From contig NZ_CP074380.1 in assembly GCF_022695595.1 (NCBI RefSeq), forward strand, positions 806,001 through 870,000: a stretch of DNA of 64,000 nucleotides, given 5' to 3'. This document shows, in pieces, positions 1 through 8,202 of this stretch. Source of the DNA: Streptomyces sp. MST-110588 (GTDB lineage: Bacteria; Actinomycetota; Actinomycetes; Streptomycetales; Streptomycetaceae). The notes beneath the pieces were generated by a model. It ran no database searches, was not told the origin of the DNA, and was given only the letters and a program-made list of their open reading frames with translations. The translations under genes and the position numbers were made by a program. Position 1 is the first letter of the stretch, and every line of letters begins with the position of its first letter.

Positions 1-2
1 AC

Positions 3-194
3 GCCGAGTGCGGGCCCGTCGTACGGTTCCAGCTTCCGGGCGCGGAGACGGCCGTATCGGTGGCCGACCCCGTACTGCTGGAGGCCACGGCCGGCATCGA
101 CAAACGGCCGGAGCGGCTGTTCGCGTTCCTGGCCCCGCTGTGCGAGGCCGGCAATCTGCAGGTGATGGCGGCTCTAGGTTCCGCGATTTCGTGA
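3..194 (+). pseudogene. Cytochrome P450, 5' fragment (cut by window edge and by insertion)
   Basis: The frame is open from the left edge and reads as the N-terminal part of a bacterial P450: a stretch with VVRFQLPGAE, then KRPERLFAFLAPLCEAGNLQ, then a few unrelated residues and a TGA. The rest of the P450 lies 3.7 kb downstream (3855-4940) in the same orientation, starting in the C-helix region. The two halves together make a nearly complete enzyme, so this is one gene interrupted by inserted DNA. P450 similarity stops near base 168-176, next to a CTAG tetranucleotide (174-177). As it stands the fragment has no heme ligand and cannot be active. Confidence 0.75.
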
Positions 195-363
195 GCACCG
201 GCGCGTGATCATGAGCATCGTTCGAGCATTTCCGCGCGATCGTGGGCAGCGGTACCGGCTCGGCGACGCTGCGCCGGCACTGGGCGCGGAGCTGTGTGAG
301 GACTTCGCGCCGGGCGGGCCGGTCGTTTGGAGGTCTTGCTGTACGTCGGCTCCCGACGGCTGT
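195..363. other. Left flank of the inserted cassette, no gene seen
   Basis: This stretch lies between the end of the P450 fragment and the stop codon of the luciferase-like gene. All six frames give only low-complexity Arg/Ala/Pro translations. I recognise no transposase, integrase or inverted repeat here. Confidence 0.5.
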
Positions 364-1212
364 TCAGGTGGCGATGTCGGCGAGCCTCGTGACCTCGTCG
401 AGGTCGTCCGTTGCGGGCACGAAGATGATCTCGTCCACACCGAGGTCGGTGTACTCCTTGATGGACCGCTCGATCGTCTCCCGGGTGGTGCGGAGCACCG
501 CGTTGGCGGCGATGTCCTTGGGGGCCAGCCGATAGAAGTCCTCGATGTTCGCCCGTCCGGCCTCGGGGTCGCCCAGTGCGAAACAGGTGAGGACGACGAG
601 TTTCGGGGCGCCCTGGCGGCCTGCCTGTCGCCAGGCCCGTTTCGCCGCCTCGAAACTGGGCGCCGTCATGGCCGGAGGCAGCGAACCGCCGATGTAGCCC
701 TCTCCCCAGCGCACCATGCGGTCCAGCGCACGAGCGGAGTACCCGCCGAACAGCATGGGGACGTGCCGGGTGCCCGACGGCACGGCCGGGTTCGGTCCGT
801 TGCCGGCCGGCGCCCCGCTCCAGATCTCGCGGTACGTCGCCAGGTCGGATTCCAGCCGCGCGCCACGACCGTGCATGCCGTGACCGGGCACGGTGAACTC
901 GTCCTCGCGCGACCCGACGCCGACACCGAGCGTGAGCCGGGCGCCGGAGACGCCGTCGATGCCCGCGATCTCCTTGGCCAGCAGAGCGCCGGGCCACGTC
1001 GGGGCCAGCAGGACCGCGCTGAGCAGTCCGATCGTGGTAGTCGCCCCGGCCGCGGCCGCGAGCGCGACGGTGTCGCTCACGCCCGGGTATGCGTAGCGCC
1101 CGGTCGTGGCAAGGGTGGAGAATCCCGCTTCCTCGGCCCGGGCCGCCCAGGGTGGAAGGGCCGACGCCCTGACGTCGCGGACCTGATTCGGAAGTCCGAT
1201 GCCGATCTGCAC
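364..1212 (-). CDS. LLM-class (luciferase-like, F420- or FMN-dependent) oxidoreductase
   Basis: The 282-aa protein has the TIM-barrel signature of luciferase-like monooxygenases: MQIGIGLPNQ at the N-terminus, LLSAVLLAPTWPGALLAKE, then LTLGVGVGSREDEF and PMLFGGYSARALDRMVRWG. Such enzymes use F420 or FMN to oxidise or reduce small organic substrates; which cofactor applies cannot be told here. It is the last gene of a leftward group after an SRPBCC protein and an epoxide hydrolase, and a divergent MarR gene probably controls the group. The length is normal for the family and no defects are seen. The start is the ATG just upstream of the conserved first beta strand. Confidence 0.85.
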   Translation of the reverse strand: MQIGIGLPNQVRDVRASALPPWAARAEEAGFSTLATTGRYAYPGVSDTVALAAAAGATTTIGLLSAVLLAPTWPGALLAKEIAGIDGVSGARLTLGVGVGSREDEFTVPGHGMHGRGARLESDLATYREIWSGAPAGNGPNPAVPSGTRHVPMLFGGYSARALDRMVRWGEGYIGGSLPPAMTAPSFEAAKRAWRQAGRQGAPKLVVLTCFALGDPEAGRANIEDFYRLAPKDIAANAVLRTTRETIERSIKEYTDLGVDEIIFVPATDDLDEVTRLADIAT

Positions 1213-1246
1213 AGTGGTTCCTCTCTGGGGTGGGGTCAGCCCTGCG

Positions 1247-2400
1247 TCAGGGTGTGCCGGGCAGGCTTCGGAAGAATTCCCGGATGTCGGCCACGAGTAG
1301 CTCGGGTGCTTGGAGGGCTGGGAAGTGCCCGCCTCGCTCGTACTCCCGCCAGCGGGTGATCAGGTGGGACCTTTTCGCCAGGTCCCGGATCGTGTGGTCC
1401 CCGGGGAAGTTCGCCACCGCTGTCGGGACCATCGACGGCGACGGTCTTCCCGTTGGCAGTTCGGCCCCGGCCTCGAAGTAGAGGCGTGCGGCAGAGCCCG
1501 CTGTCCTCGTCAGCCAGTAGATGGTGACGTTGGTCAGGATCGCGTCCCGGTCGACGGCGGTGTGCTTGGTCGCGGCGGGGTCGTAGTCGACGAACCATTC
1601 GGAATTCCAGGCCAGTTGACCGGCGGGCGAGTCGTTCAGCGCGTAGGCGATCGTCTGTGGGCGGGTGCTCATCTCGTGCATGTAGCCGGAACGCCCGTAC
1701 CACCACCGCTCGTGTGCGAGCGCCCGTTCGCGATCGGCTTCGCCGAGCATGTCGAGCTCGTCGGGGGACATGGGCCACGCGGCGAAGGCCAATGCGTTGA
1801 CGTGCACTCCGATCAGCCGTTCCGCGGCAACCCGGCCGAGCTCGGGCGCGATGAGACTGCCGAAATCCCCTCCCTGGGCCGCGTAGCGCTCGTACCCAGG
1901 CCGCTCATGAGCTGAGCCCAGGCGCGGGCGGTGCGGTTGACGCCCCAGCCGCGATCGCGGGTCGGACCGGAGAAGGCGTACCCGGGCAGGGAGGGCGCGA
2001 CGACATGGAAGGCGTCGACCGGGTCGCCTCCGTGCGCGCGGGGATCGGTGAGCGGTTTGAGGATCGCCTGGAAGTCGGCGATCGTGCTGGGCCAGCCGTG
2101 CGTGATGATCAGGGGCGTCGCGTCAGGCTCGGGGGAACGGACGTGCAGGAAGTGGATGTTCTGCCCGTCGATCTCGGTGGTGAACTGCGGGTGCGCGTTG
2201 AGCGCCGCCTCGTGCGCTCGCCAGTCGTAGCCCTCGCGCCAGTAGCCGACCAGGTCCCGCAGCCATGCCCTGTTGACGCCGTGGGACCAGTCGGCCCCAG
2301 GCAGTTCATCGGGCCAGCGGGTGCGCTCCAGGCGCTCCGCGAGGTCCATGAGGTCTTCTTCGGGTGTGTCGATCCGGAAGGGGCGGGGTTCAAACGCCAT
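1247..2400 (-). pseudogene. Epoxide hydrolase (EHN-type alpha/beta hydrolase) with a one-base frameshift
   Basis: Two frames make one protein. The N-terminal part starts MAFEPRPFRIDTPEEDL (the EHN domain of epoxide hydrolases) and carries the oxyanion HGWPS motif. The C-terminal part ends with the catalytic His in GGHFPAL. They join if one base is restored at about 1893-1897, where CTG-GG-TAC should read CTG-GGN-TAC. The repaired protein is 384 aa, normal for the family. Its nucleophile Asp would be about residue 179 (QGGDFGS), just after the break. Without repair the first product lacks nucleophile and His. The family opens epoxides to diols. The defect could be a real mutation or a base-calling error. 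Confidence 0.8.
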
Positions 2401-2607
2401 GTGACTCTCCTGGGTTGTGCAATACACACTGCGGCGGCACGCCGCGCTGAAGGTGGTGTTGGGCCCGAGGCAGCGATCGCCCCTGCGCGCCGCGATCGGC
2501 GGCATGCGAACGTTCCGCGGAAGCATGTCCAAGTGGTGCGACGGTCCCGGCCATACGGGGTGCATGGCCGGCTGCGGCCGGCGTGCCGGGCCGCCCCGCC
2601 CGTCGCT

Positions 2608-3060
2608 TCAGGCGCCGTTTTCGACCAGGGCCTTGAGCCGCGGCAGGGTCTTCTCGATGCCCTCGGCGTTCCAGCGGGGCCACGGTGTGCGCAGGAGCAG
2701 TCCGCGCACGGGCGAGGTGGAGAAGTCGCAGGTCTCGACGACCCGTGTGGCGCCGTCGACGGCTTCGAGTTCGTAGCGCCAGCGGTGCTTGCCGGGGTGG
2801 CACCACGCGATGCGCCGGTCCGCCTCGAACTCGACCACAGTGTTCACGATTTGGTAGCGCACGCCGAACAGTTTCATGGCTGTCTTGAACGTGTCGCCCA
2901 GGCCCAGGCGGGCGGGTCCCGATACCGCGTTTTTCACGGTGCCCGAGCCGTCGAAGTCGGCGTGACGGCGCGGATCGGCGAGCACCGAGAAAACCGTCGA
3001 GGGCAGTGCGGCGATGATGATGCTGCGTGAGATCAAGAGGGGGCGGGATACGGAGGACAT
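2608..3060 (-). CDS. SRPBCC (START-like) family protein
   Basis: The 150-aa protein opens with a beta strand and the pattern IIAALPSTVFSVLADPRRHADFDG, typical of the helix-grip SRPBCC fold. It continues with RYQIVNTVVEFEADRRIAW and ends with a long amphipathic helix (RTPWPRWNAEGIEKTLPRL). Members bind hydrophobic ligands; some are cyclases or hydrolases, but nothing here fixes an activity. It is the first gene of the leftward group, and its start lies 56 bp from the divergent MarR gene. Two palindromic MarR-type sites sit at that boundary. A 207-bp gap separates it from the epoxide hydrolase, so co-transcription is likely but not certain. Confidence 0.8.
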   Translation of the reverse strand: MSSVSRPLLISRSIIIAALPSTVFSVLADPRRHADFDGSGTVKNAVSGPARLGLGDTFKTAMKLFGVRYQIVNTVVEFEADRRIAWCHPGKHRWRYELEAVDGATRVVETCDFSTSPVRGLLLRTPWPRWNAEGIEKTLPRLKALVENGA

Positions 3061-3104
3061 GCGGCACTCCTCATTCGCTCATTGCGGCCCGAAGCGCAAC
3101 ATGA

Positions 3105-3114
3105 CAACATGTTG
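3105..3114. promoter_or_regulatory. Candidate MarR operator 1
   Basis: CAACATGTTG is a perfect 10-bp palindrome, within GACAACATGTTGCC. It lies in the 56-bp gap between the divergent SRPBCC and MarR genes. An identical core is repeated 36 bp away inside the start of the MarR frame. This is the usual layout for a MarR protein repressing both its own gene and the divergent operon. Binding is inferred. Confidence 0.65.
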
Positions 3115-3116
3115 CC

Positions 3117-3599
3117 ATGTCCGAGAAGGTAGCTAGACGACAACATGTTGTCAACGATGGCGACCGGGCCTGTGATGCCTACAGCGCGCTGATCGACCAG
3201 GTCGTCAGACTCGCCGACGTCGTCGAAGCGATCGGCAACGGCATCGCCCGGCCGACCGGCCAGAGCCTGGCGCGCTGGCAGGTCCTCGCCGAGGTCGAAC
3301 ACGAAGCCGCCCCGATCGGAGCCATCGCCTGCCGGCTCGGCCACACCCGCCAGGCAGTCCAGCGCGTCGCGGACCTGCTCGTCGAGGACGAACTCGCCTG
3401 CTACCGGCCCAATCCCGCACACCAGCGGGCCAAGCTGCTCGAGGTCACCCCGCCCGGCCGCGCCGCACTGCACAGGATGCAGGCGGCCTACACCCAGCTG
3501 GCCCTGCGCACCACCGAAGGTCTCGACCCGGAAAGGCTCAACCTCGCCCACGAGACCCTCGGCGAGCTGCAGCGCCGCCTCGAATCCGAACTGACCTGA
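3117..3599 (+). CDS. MarR-family transcriptional regulator
   Basis: The 160-aa protein has the MarR winged helix: GAIACRLGHTRQAVQRVADL is the helix-turn-helix and NPAHQRAKLLEVTPPGR is the wing. Dimerisation helices flank it at both ends. MarR proteins usually repress a divergent operon and release it on binding a small phenolic or lipophilic ligand. Here the divergent genes are the SRPBCC, epoxide hydrolase and luciferase-like genes, which suggests induction by the substrate they process. The first ATG is used as the start. The second operator copy then lies inside codons 8-12, so autorepression would block the initiation region. A later non-ATG start is possible. Confidence 0.88.
   Translation: MSEKVARRQHVVNDGDRACDAYSALIDQVVRLADVVEAIGNGIARPTGQSLARWQVLAEVEHEAAPIGAIACRLGHTRQAVQRVADLLVEDELACYRPNPAHQRAKLLEVTPPGRAALHRMQAAYTQLALRTTEGLDPERLNLAHETLGELQRRLESELT
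3139..3152. promoter_or_regulatory. Candidate MarR operator 2
   Basis: GACAACATGTTGTC is a perfect 14-bp palindrome sharing its core with operator 1. The centres are 36 bp apart. It lies within the first codons of the marR frame, consistent with autorepression over the start site. This is a sequence observation; binding is inferred. Confidence 0.65.
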
Positions 3600-3854
3600 C
3601 GACCCATCGAATGACGCGCCGGCACTCAGGGGATCTCGATACACAGATCCCCGGCTGGACCGCCACCAGGGCCCACCGCTGCGACAAAATAAGCGTAGCG
3701 AAACCGGAGACCCTCCGGATCATTGTCCTTCCATCGCCCCTCGTTCAGTCCGCGGAAGGACGCCCTCATACCCAAGCCGCCCGCCATACGCTCCTGTCAG
3801 CACCCTCACGCCGACGGCGGAATACCCGGAACCGACGTTACGCAGAGCGACTAG
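3600..3854. other. Right flank of the inserted cassette, no gene seen
   Basis: This is 255 bp between the MarR gene and the resumed P450. No coding signal, transposase remnant or clear terminal repeat is visible. A CTAG tetranucleotide (3851-3854) marks the point where P450-like coding sequence resumes and matches the CTAG at the left boundary (174-177). Confidence 0.5.
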
Positions 3855-4940
3855 ATGGCATCCCAATCAACCGTTCTGCTCATGACCCCCACCCTGTGGC
3901 GGTGGGTACTGCTGTCGGTACTGGCCAAACGCCCTTCTCACGAGCGGCACTTCGCGCGGTTCACCGCGCTGGCGACGGACCTGGCGGACCGTTGGGCCGG
4001 GCAGGCCGGCCGCGAGCCGGTCGCACTCCAGAAGGATCTGACCGCGCTGTCGCTGCGGATGATCTGTGTGTACGCGCTGGGGAGCGAGGCCGCGGACCCC
4101 GACCGTGTCATCGCGGCCTTCGAGGAGGTGCTCACCACATACCTGGGACAGCTCTACGAGGTGCCGGCCCCGGGCCCGCAGGAGGAACGCACCGAGCGGG
4201 CCGCGCGGGCCCTGGCCTATCTGCGCACGACGGTCGACCGGGTCGTCGCGGCGCACCGCTCCGGCGGCCGTACGGACCCCAGCGATCTGATCGGGGCGCT
4301 CGTCGAGGCCGGTGAGCGCCCCGCACGCATCCGCGACACCGTGATGATGACGCTGCTGGCCGCCCACCACACCACCGGGGTGGCCGTCTCGTGGACCTTG
4401 CATCTGCTGGGGCGCCATCCCGAGGCGGCCGAACGCGTCGCCAGCGAGCTGGACCGCGTACTCGGTGACCGTACGGTGCCCGAGTACGCCGACCTGCGGC
4501 GGCTCACGTACCTGGACATGGTGCTGAAGGAGTCGATGCGGCTCTACCCGCCCGGCCCGTACGGCGCGCGCGAGACCACCGAGGCGCTTGCCCTGGGCGA
4601 CTACGAGATCCCGGCCGGGACCACGGTCTTCTACCCGTTCTGGGCCGTCCATATGAACCCCGACCACTGGCCCGAGCCCGAGAGGTTCCTGCCCGAGCGC
4701 TTCACCCCGCAAGAGGTCGCCAAGCGGCCGAGGCTGGCCTACATCCCGTTCGGGATCGGGCCGCGCAGTTGCGAGGGCGCCTCTCTCGCCATGGTCGAGG
4801 CCGAGCTGGTCATGGCCGTACTGCTCAAACGCTTCCGGTTCCGGCCCGCGCCGGGACACGAAGTGACGCCGATCGAACGGTTCGTGCTGTGGGCGGCCGA
4901 CGACATCCGCATGACCGTGAGCCCGCGGACACCGAGGTAG
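3855..4940 (+). pseudogene. Cytochrome P450, 3' fragment (I-helix, ExxR and heme motifs intact)
   Basis: The 361-aa frame holds most of a P450. It begins in the C-helix region (LWRWVLLSVLAKRPSHERHF). The I-helix LLAAHHTT is at about residues 167-174, the ExxR motif KESMR at about 225-229, and the heme loop FGIGPRSCEG has its Cys ligand at about 306. The N-terminal beta domain and B helix are missing; they lie at 3-194 on the far side of a 3.7 kb cassette. Deleting the DNA between the two CTAG sites lets the upstream frame run into this region, but one C must also be removed from the C5 run at 3886-3890 to reach this frame. The substrate is unknown. It is probably inactive. Confidence 0.8.
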
Positions 4941-5057
4941 TTCCACCCGGTGACCGCCCGGCAGTTGCTCCGGCATCCCGGACACCTGCGTTTCATCGGG
5001 GACACACGGAAAGTCACGGAACGGAGGGGCCGGTCCGCAGAGAAGGCCGGGCAGACG

Positions 5058-5501
5058 TCACTCGGGGCCGGCGGTCGGCGGCGGTCCCCCGGAGCGCGCG
5101 CTCAGCGTCCGGCCGAGCAGTCTGCGCAGTCGGGCGGAGGCTCCTTTCAGTTCCCCGAGGCGTCCTACCTCTTCGGCCTCCAGCTCCTCGCGTCGCGCCA
5201 GTGCGGCGACCGCCGCGTAGGGCCGTTCGCCCGCTGCGAGCTTCGCGGCCACGGCCTGGAGGACCGCTCGCAGCACGGCACCGTCGGCATGGGGGTGCTC
5301 TGCCAGCAGACGGAGCAGCTTGTTGTCGTTCCACGGGCTGTCGCGTGCCGAGGACAACTCGCGGAGGACCACGGGAGGCGTGTGGGGGTTGACGGCCAAC
5401 GCGTGCCAGACGAAGGGATAGGGGCGACGCGCGAGGCGATGCAGTACGGCGGCGTCCGTCTCGGCACGCGCCGATTCAAGGTAGTCGGCCGGTGTAGGCA
5501 C
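5058..5501 (-). CDS. Leucine-rich-variant/HEAT-like small protein, function unknown
   Basis: The 147-aa protein is helical and repetitive: short units such as VLHRLARRPYPFVWHALAVN, PPVVLRELSS and NKLLRLLAEHP alternate with Pro/Asn-containing turns. This resembles variant leucine-rich or HEAT-like repeats, which usually mediate protein binding. The tail after residue 130 is low complexity. I see no catalytic motif. The frame is well supported by codon bias, but no function can be assigned. It is transcribed convergently with the P450 remnant. Confidence 0.65.
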   Translation of the reverse strand: MPTPADYLESARAETDAAVLHRLARRPYPFVWHALAVNPHTPPVVLRELSSARDSPWNDNKLLRLLAEHPHADGAVLRAVLQAVAAKLAAGERPYAAVAALARREELEAEEVGRLGELKGASARLRRLLGRTLSARSGGPPPTAGPE

Positions 5502-5551
5502 GCGAACAGGCCCCCTCGGGTTGTTTGACCGCCAATCCTCCCATCACGCGG

Positions 5552-6130
5552 TCAAGGGCGGCGCAGGCGTTCGAGTTCGTCGGCGCGGCGGTGGTCCTTC
5601 GGCCGCCCGATGGCCCGTCGCATGCGGATGAGGTCGTCGAGGGCCACGTAGCGGATCGTGAAGCCGGACGGGTCGTGCGCGTGCTCGGCACGGGACAGGC
5701 AGGGGGCGACGTCGAGGCCGCCCCAGTCCAGGGCGGGCGTGCACAGGTCTCCGGCCGCGCCGTCCACGCGGTAGGCGACCTGCGCCTGGTCCAGGGCGGG
5801 CGGCTCGGGGCAGCCGACGATGACCAGGGCGTCGCGCAGGGCCCGGGCCTGCGCGGGGGTGCCGTCCCACAGGAGGTCGAGGTCGCCGGTCAATTCGGCC
5901 GAGCCGTGCATGATGCCGGCGACCTGGCCGACGACCACGGCATGGGAGCCGGCCCTGTCCAGGGCGCGGAGAAAGGGGAACGGGTCGAAGCCGAGCGCCC
6001 CGTCCGTGGCGAAGGTGCCCGTGAGGCCGTCGGCGTCCTCCGGCCGTCTTCCCGTGGCCGTACGGTCGCGAGTGGCGTCCCGGATACGGGAGATGGCCTG
6101 ATGAAGTCGTGTGACAGCGGTACGGGTCAT
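5552..6130 (-). CDS. Nucleotidyltransferase-fold protein
   Basis: The 192-aa protein has the minimal nucleotidyltransferase signature: a helix and strand SHAVVVGQVAGIMHGSAELT followed by GDLDLLWDG, with the paired Asp residues spaced as in metal-binding NTase sites. Proteins of this kind include antitoxin/toxin NTases and small-molecule nucleotidyltransferases. No partner HEPN-type gene is adjacent, so a toxin-antitoxin role is unsupported. The start chosen is the ATG at MTRTAV; five upstream codons are also open. Confidence 0.7.
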   Translation of the reverse strand: MTRTAVTRLHQAISRIRDATRDRTATGRRPEDADGLTGTFATDGALGFDPFPFLRALDRAGSHAVVVGQVAGIMHGSAELTGDLDLLWDGTPAQARALRDALVIVGCPEPPALDQAQVAYRVDGAAGDLCTPALDWGGLDVAPCLSRAEHAHDPSGFTIRYVALDDLIRMRRAIGRPKDHRRADELERLRRP

Positions 6131-6355
6131 GCGCCCATCCAACACTGCGCTGAACGCGTCTTCGACAGGCCGCCCTTGTTGCCGTCACCTGGGGACGTCT
6201 GAGTTCTACGGTCGGCGTGAAGGTGCGAGTGCAAACGTGGGCGTGGGCACGGGTGGGCGTGGGCACGGGGGCCGTACGGGGCGGGGGCCGGGGGCCGGCC
6301 GGGCCCGTCCCGTTACGGCCGGGGAGACCCCAGGAACGGGACGGGCGGGGCGGGG

Positions 6356-6549
6356 TCAGGAGTTCTTGCGGCCCTTCATGGAGTCCTTCATCCCTTGGGC
6401 CTTGCCCTTCATCTCGTCCATCGCGCCTTGGCCTTGCCCTTGGCCTGGTCGGTACGGCCCTCGCCGCGCATCCGGTCGTTGTCGCCGGCCTTGCCGGCCA
6501 TCTCCTTGGCCTTGCCCTTGATCTTGTCCTTGGCACTGTTGCCGCCCAT
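6356..6549 (-). pseudogene. CsbD-like stress protein with a one-base frameshift
   Basis: The first 40 or so codons read as a CsbD-like protein: MGGNSAKDKIKGKAKEMAGK, then DNDRMRGEGRTDQAKGKAK. That frame stops at 6409. The expected Lys/Met-rich tail (MDEMKGKAQGMKDSMKGRK) continues in another frame to a stop at 6356. One base restored near 6426-6427 gives a 64-aa protein, a normal CsbD length. CsbD-like proteins are small, hydrophilic and stress-induced, with no known enzymatic role. The short form lacks only the tail, so it might still fold. A purine-rich stretch precedes the ATG. Confidence 0.7.
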
Positions 6550-6868
6550 GACACACTCCTTCGTGTTGTTGCAGGGGCGAACACCAAGCTGCCGCAGGCC
6601 GACGGGGAGCGCATCCGGAGGCGGCTACCGGTACGTGCTGCCCGCCCGCACGGCGCGGGCGCAGACCCGCCCGATGCCATGTCCGGCGGGTGCATTGACC
6701 TGACACGTGGGCGGGGCCAGGGTGTTGCGCACGCTGTTACACCGTTACACCGCAAGGCAGCGCATTGCACCGCAAGGCAACGCACTGCATCGCAAGGCAG
6801 CGCATTGCAAAGGCACCGTCCATCACCTTCTCCTCCTCACATCCACACACCGGAGGAAGGACTGTCGC
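6550..6868. other. 319-bp intergenic region with a tandem repeat
   Basis: This lies between the divergent CsbD-like and beta-propeller genes. It contains a triple 20-bp repeat (separate entry) preceded by two copies of GTTACACC, and a good ribosome site (GGAGGAAGG, 6852-6860) for the downstream gene. Nothing else coding is visible. Confidence 0.5.
6751..6810. repeat. Three 20-bp tandem repeats
   Basis: Three adjacent 20-bp units occupy 6751-6770, 6771-6790 and 6791-6810. Each starts CGCAAGGCA and contains a CGCA(T/C)TGCA block; they differ at about four positions. They lie about 60 bp upstream of the secreted propeller gene. They could be activator sites or a chance slippage array. Confidence 0.8.
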
Positions 6869-8032
6869 ATGCGAAGACGAGACTTCGTCGGCGGACTGGC
6901 GGGCACCGCGGCCGGGTTGGGGCTGACCGCCACGGCCGTAGGACCGGCCACCGCCGCCTCCATGACCACCCCCGGCCACCGCACCGCGGGCACCGGGACC
7001 GCCGCCCACCGCACCGCCACCCGCCGGGCCGCAGCCTGGCAGACCGTTCCGGCGCCGGCCGCGCGCCCGGGAGCGCGGCTGTACGGGGTCGCGGCCCCCC
7101 GGCCGGAAGTGGCCTGGGCCGTCGGCGTGGAGGGCCTGGGCGACACCACCCAGCCGCAGCGCCCGGTCGCCCTGCACTGGGACGGCACCGCCTGGAGCCG
7201 TACGGATCTGGCGCATCTGACCTACTCCGGCCCCTTGTACGCCGTGGCCGCGGCCGGTCCCCGTACGGCCTGGGCGGTCGGCACCGGCGACTCCGACCAG
7301 AGTCATCTGCTGACGTGGGACGGCACCACCTGGCAGGAGACACGCTTCCCCGGAAGCGGCACCGCGGGCACCGTACTGAACGACGTGACCGCCACCCGCG
7401 ACGGCTGCGCCTGGGCCGCCGGCCGCCACGGCGACCGGGCCGGGCTGCTGCACTGGAACGGCCGCGCCTGGCGCTGGTGTCCGCCGCTGCCGCAGGGGAC
7501 GCCCACGCCCGCGCGCGTCCACGTCACGCCGAGCGGCGAGGTCTGGGTGTGCGGTGACGTCATCGCACGGTGGGACGGCGCCTGGACCGTGATCGCGCGC
7601 GGGACCGGTCTGCGCAGCACGCTCACCGGCATACTCCCCGTCACCCACGACGACATCTGGCTGACCGGATACAGCTACGGGGTCGGCGGCCCGCCCGGGA
7701 AGCCGCCGAGCATCATCCTCCAGCACTGGGACGGCACCGCGTGGTCCACCGTCAAGGCACCGTTCTCGATCGGACTGCTCAGCTCCATCGTCGGTGACGA
7801 GCGGGGCCGGCCCGACCGCATCACCGGGTGGGATTTCTGGGACCAGTCGCGCGCCCACTATCTGCGCTGGGACGGTACGGCGTGGGTCAGCGAGCGGGGC
7901 CCGGAACTCCCGCCGGCCGTACTGATGACGGAGCTGACGCCGATCCCCGGCACGTCCGGCTACTGGTCCGTGGGCACCACGTCCTTCTACCCGAACCCGC
8001 CGGCCCAACTGCACATCGAGCGCTTCGGGTAG
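6869..8032 (+). CDS. Secreted WDGTxW-repeat beta-propeller-like protein
   Basis: The 387-aa protein has a Tat-like signal: MRRRDFVGG, a hydrophobic Ala/Gly/Leu stretch and an ATAAS-type cleavage region at about residue 30. The mature part repeats a motif around LHWDGTAWS, LTWDGTTWQ, LHWNGRAWR, QHWDGTAWS and LRWDGTAWV, alternating with AWAVG-type strands. That pattern fits a beta-propeller of six or seven blades, as in many Streptomyces exported proteins of unknown role. No catalytic motif is evident. The ATG at 6869 follows a strong ribosome site. Confidence 0.8.
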   Translation: MRRRDFVGGLAGTAAGLGLTATAVGPATAASMTTPGHRTAGTGTAAHRTATRRAAAWQTVPAPAARPGARLYGVAAPRPEVAWAVGVEGLGDTTQPQRPVALHWDGTAWSRTDLAHLTYSGPLYAVAAAGPRTAWAVGTGDSDQSHLLTWDGTTWQETRFPGSGTAGTVLNDVTATRDGCAWAAGRHGDRAGLLHWNGRAWRWCPPLPQGTPTPARVHVTPSGEVWVCGDVIARWDGAWTVIARGTGLRSTLTGILPVTHDDIWLTGYSYGVGGPPGKPPSIILQHWDGTAWSTVKAPFSIGLLSSIVGDERGRPDRITGWDFWDQSRAHYLRWDGTAWVSERGPELPPAVLMTELTPIPGTSGYWSVGTTSFYPNPPAQLHIERFG

Positions 8033-8202
8033 GCCGCGCGGGGCCGGAACGGACGTCGCCCGGCGTCCACCGCGCGGCGCGTCCGCCGCCTACCACCCGG
8101 CGCGTGCGCGGGAGCGTCCGCACCGCACGCGCCCGGCGTGCGGCGCGGGCGCCCCCGGGTGAGCGCGCCGGGCCGCCGCCAGGCGGGGATAGGGTCGGGC
8201 GC

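Noticed and set aside
205..1359. Long rightward open frame across the luciferase-like gene
   Set aside because: It is antisense to a gene with clear family motifs. Its translation is Arg/Gly/Pro-rich with no domain, as expected for opposite-strand frames in GC-rich DNA.
174..3854. Classical transposon with terminal inverted repeats around the P450 cassette
   Set aside because: I could find only CTAG at both borders and no longer inverted repeat or transposase remnant, so no element type is claimed.
5552..6130. Toxin-antitoxin module
   Set aside because: The nucleotidyltransferase-fold protein has no HEPN or AbiEi-type partner beside it.
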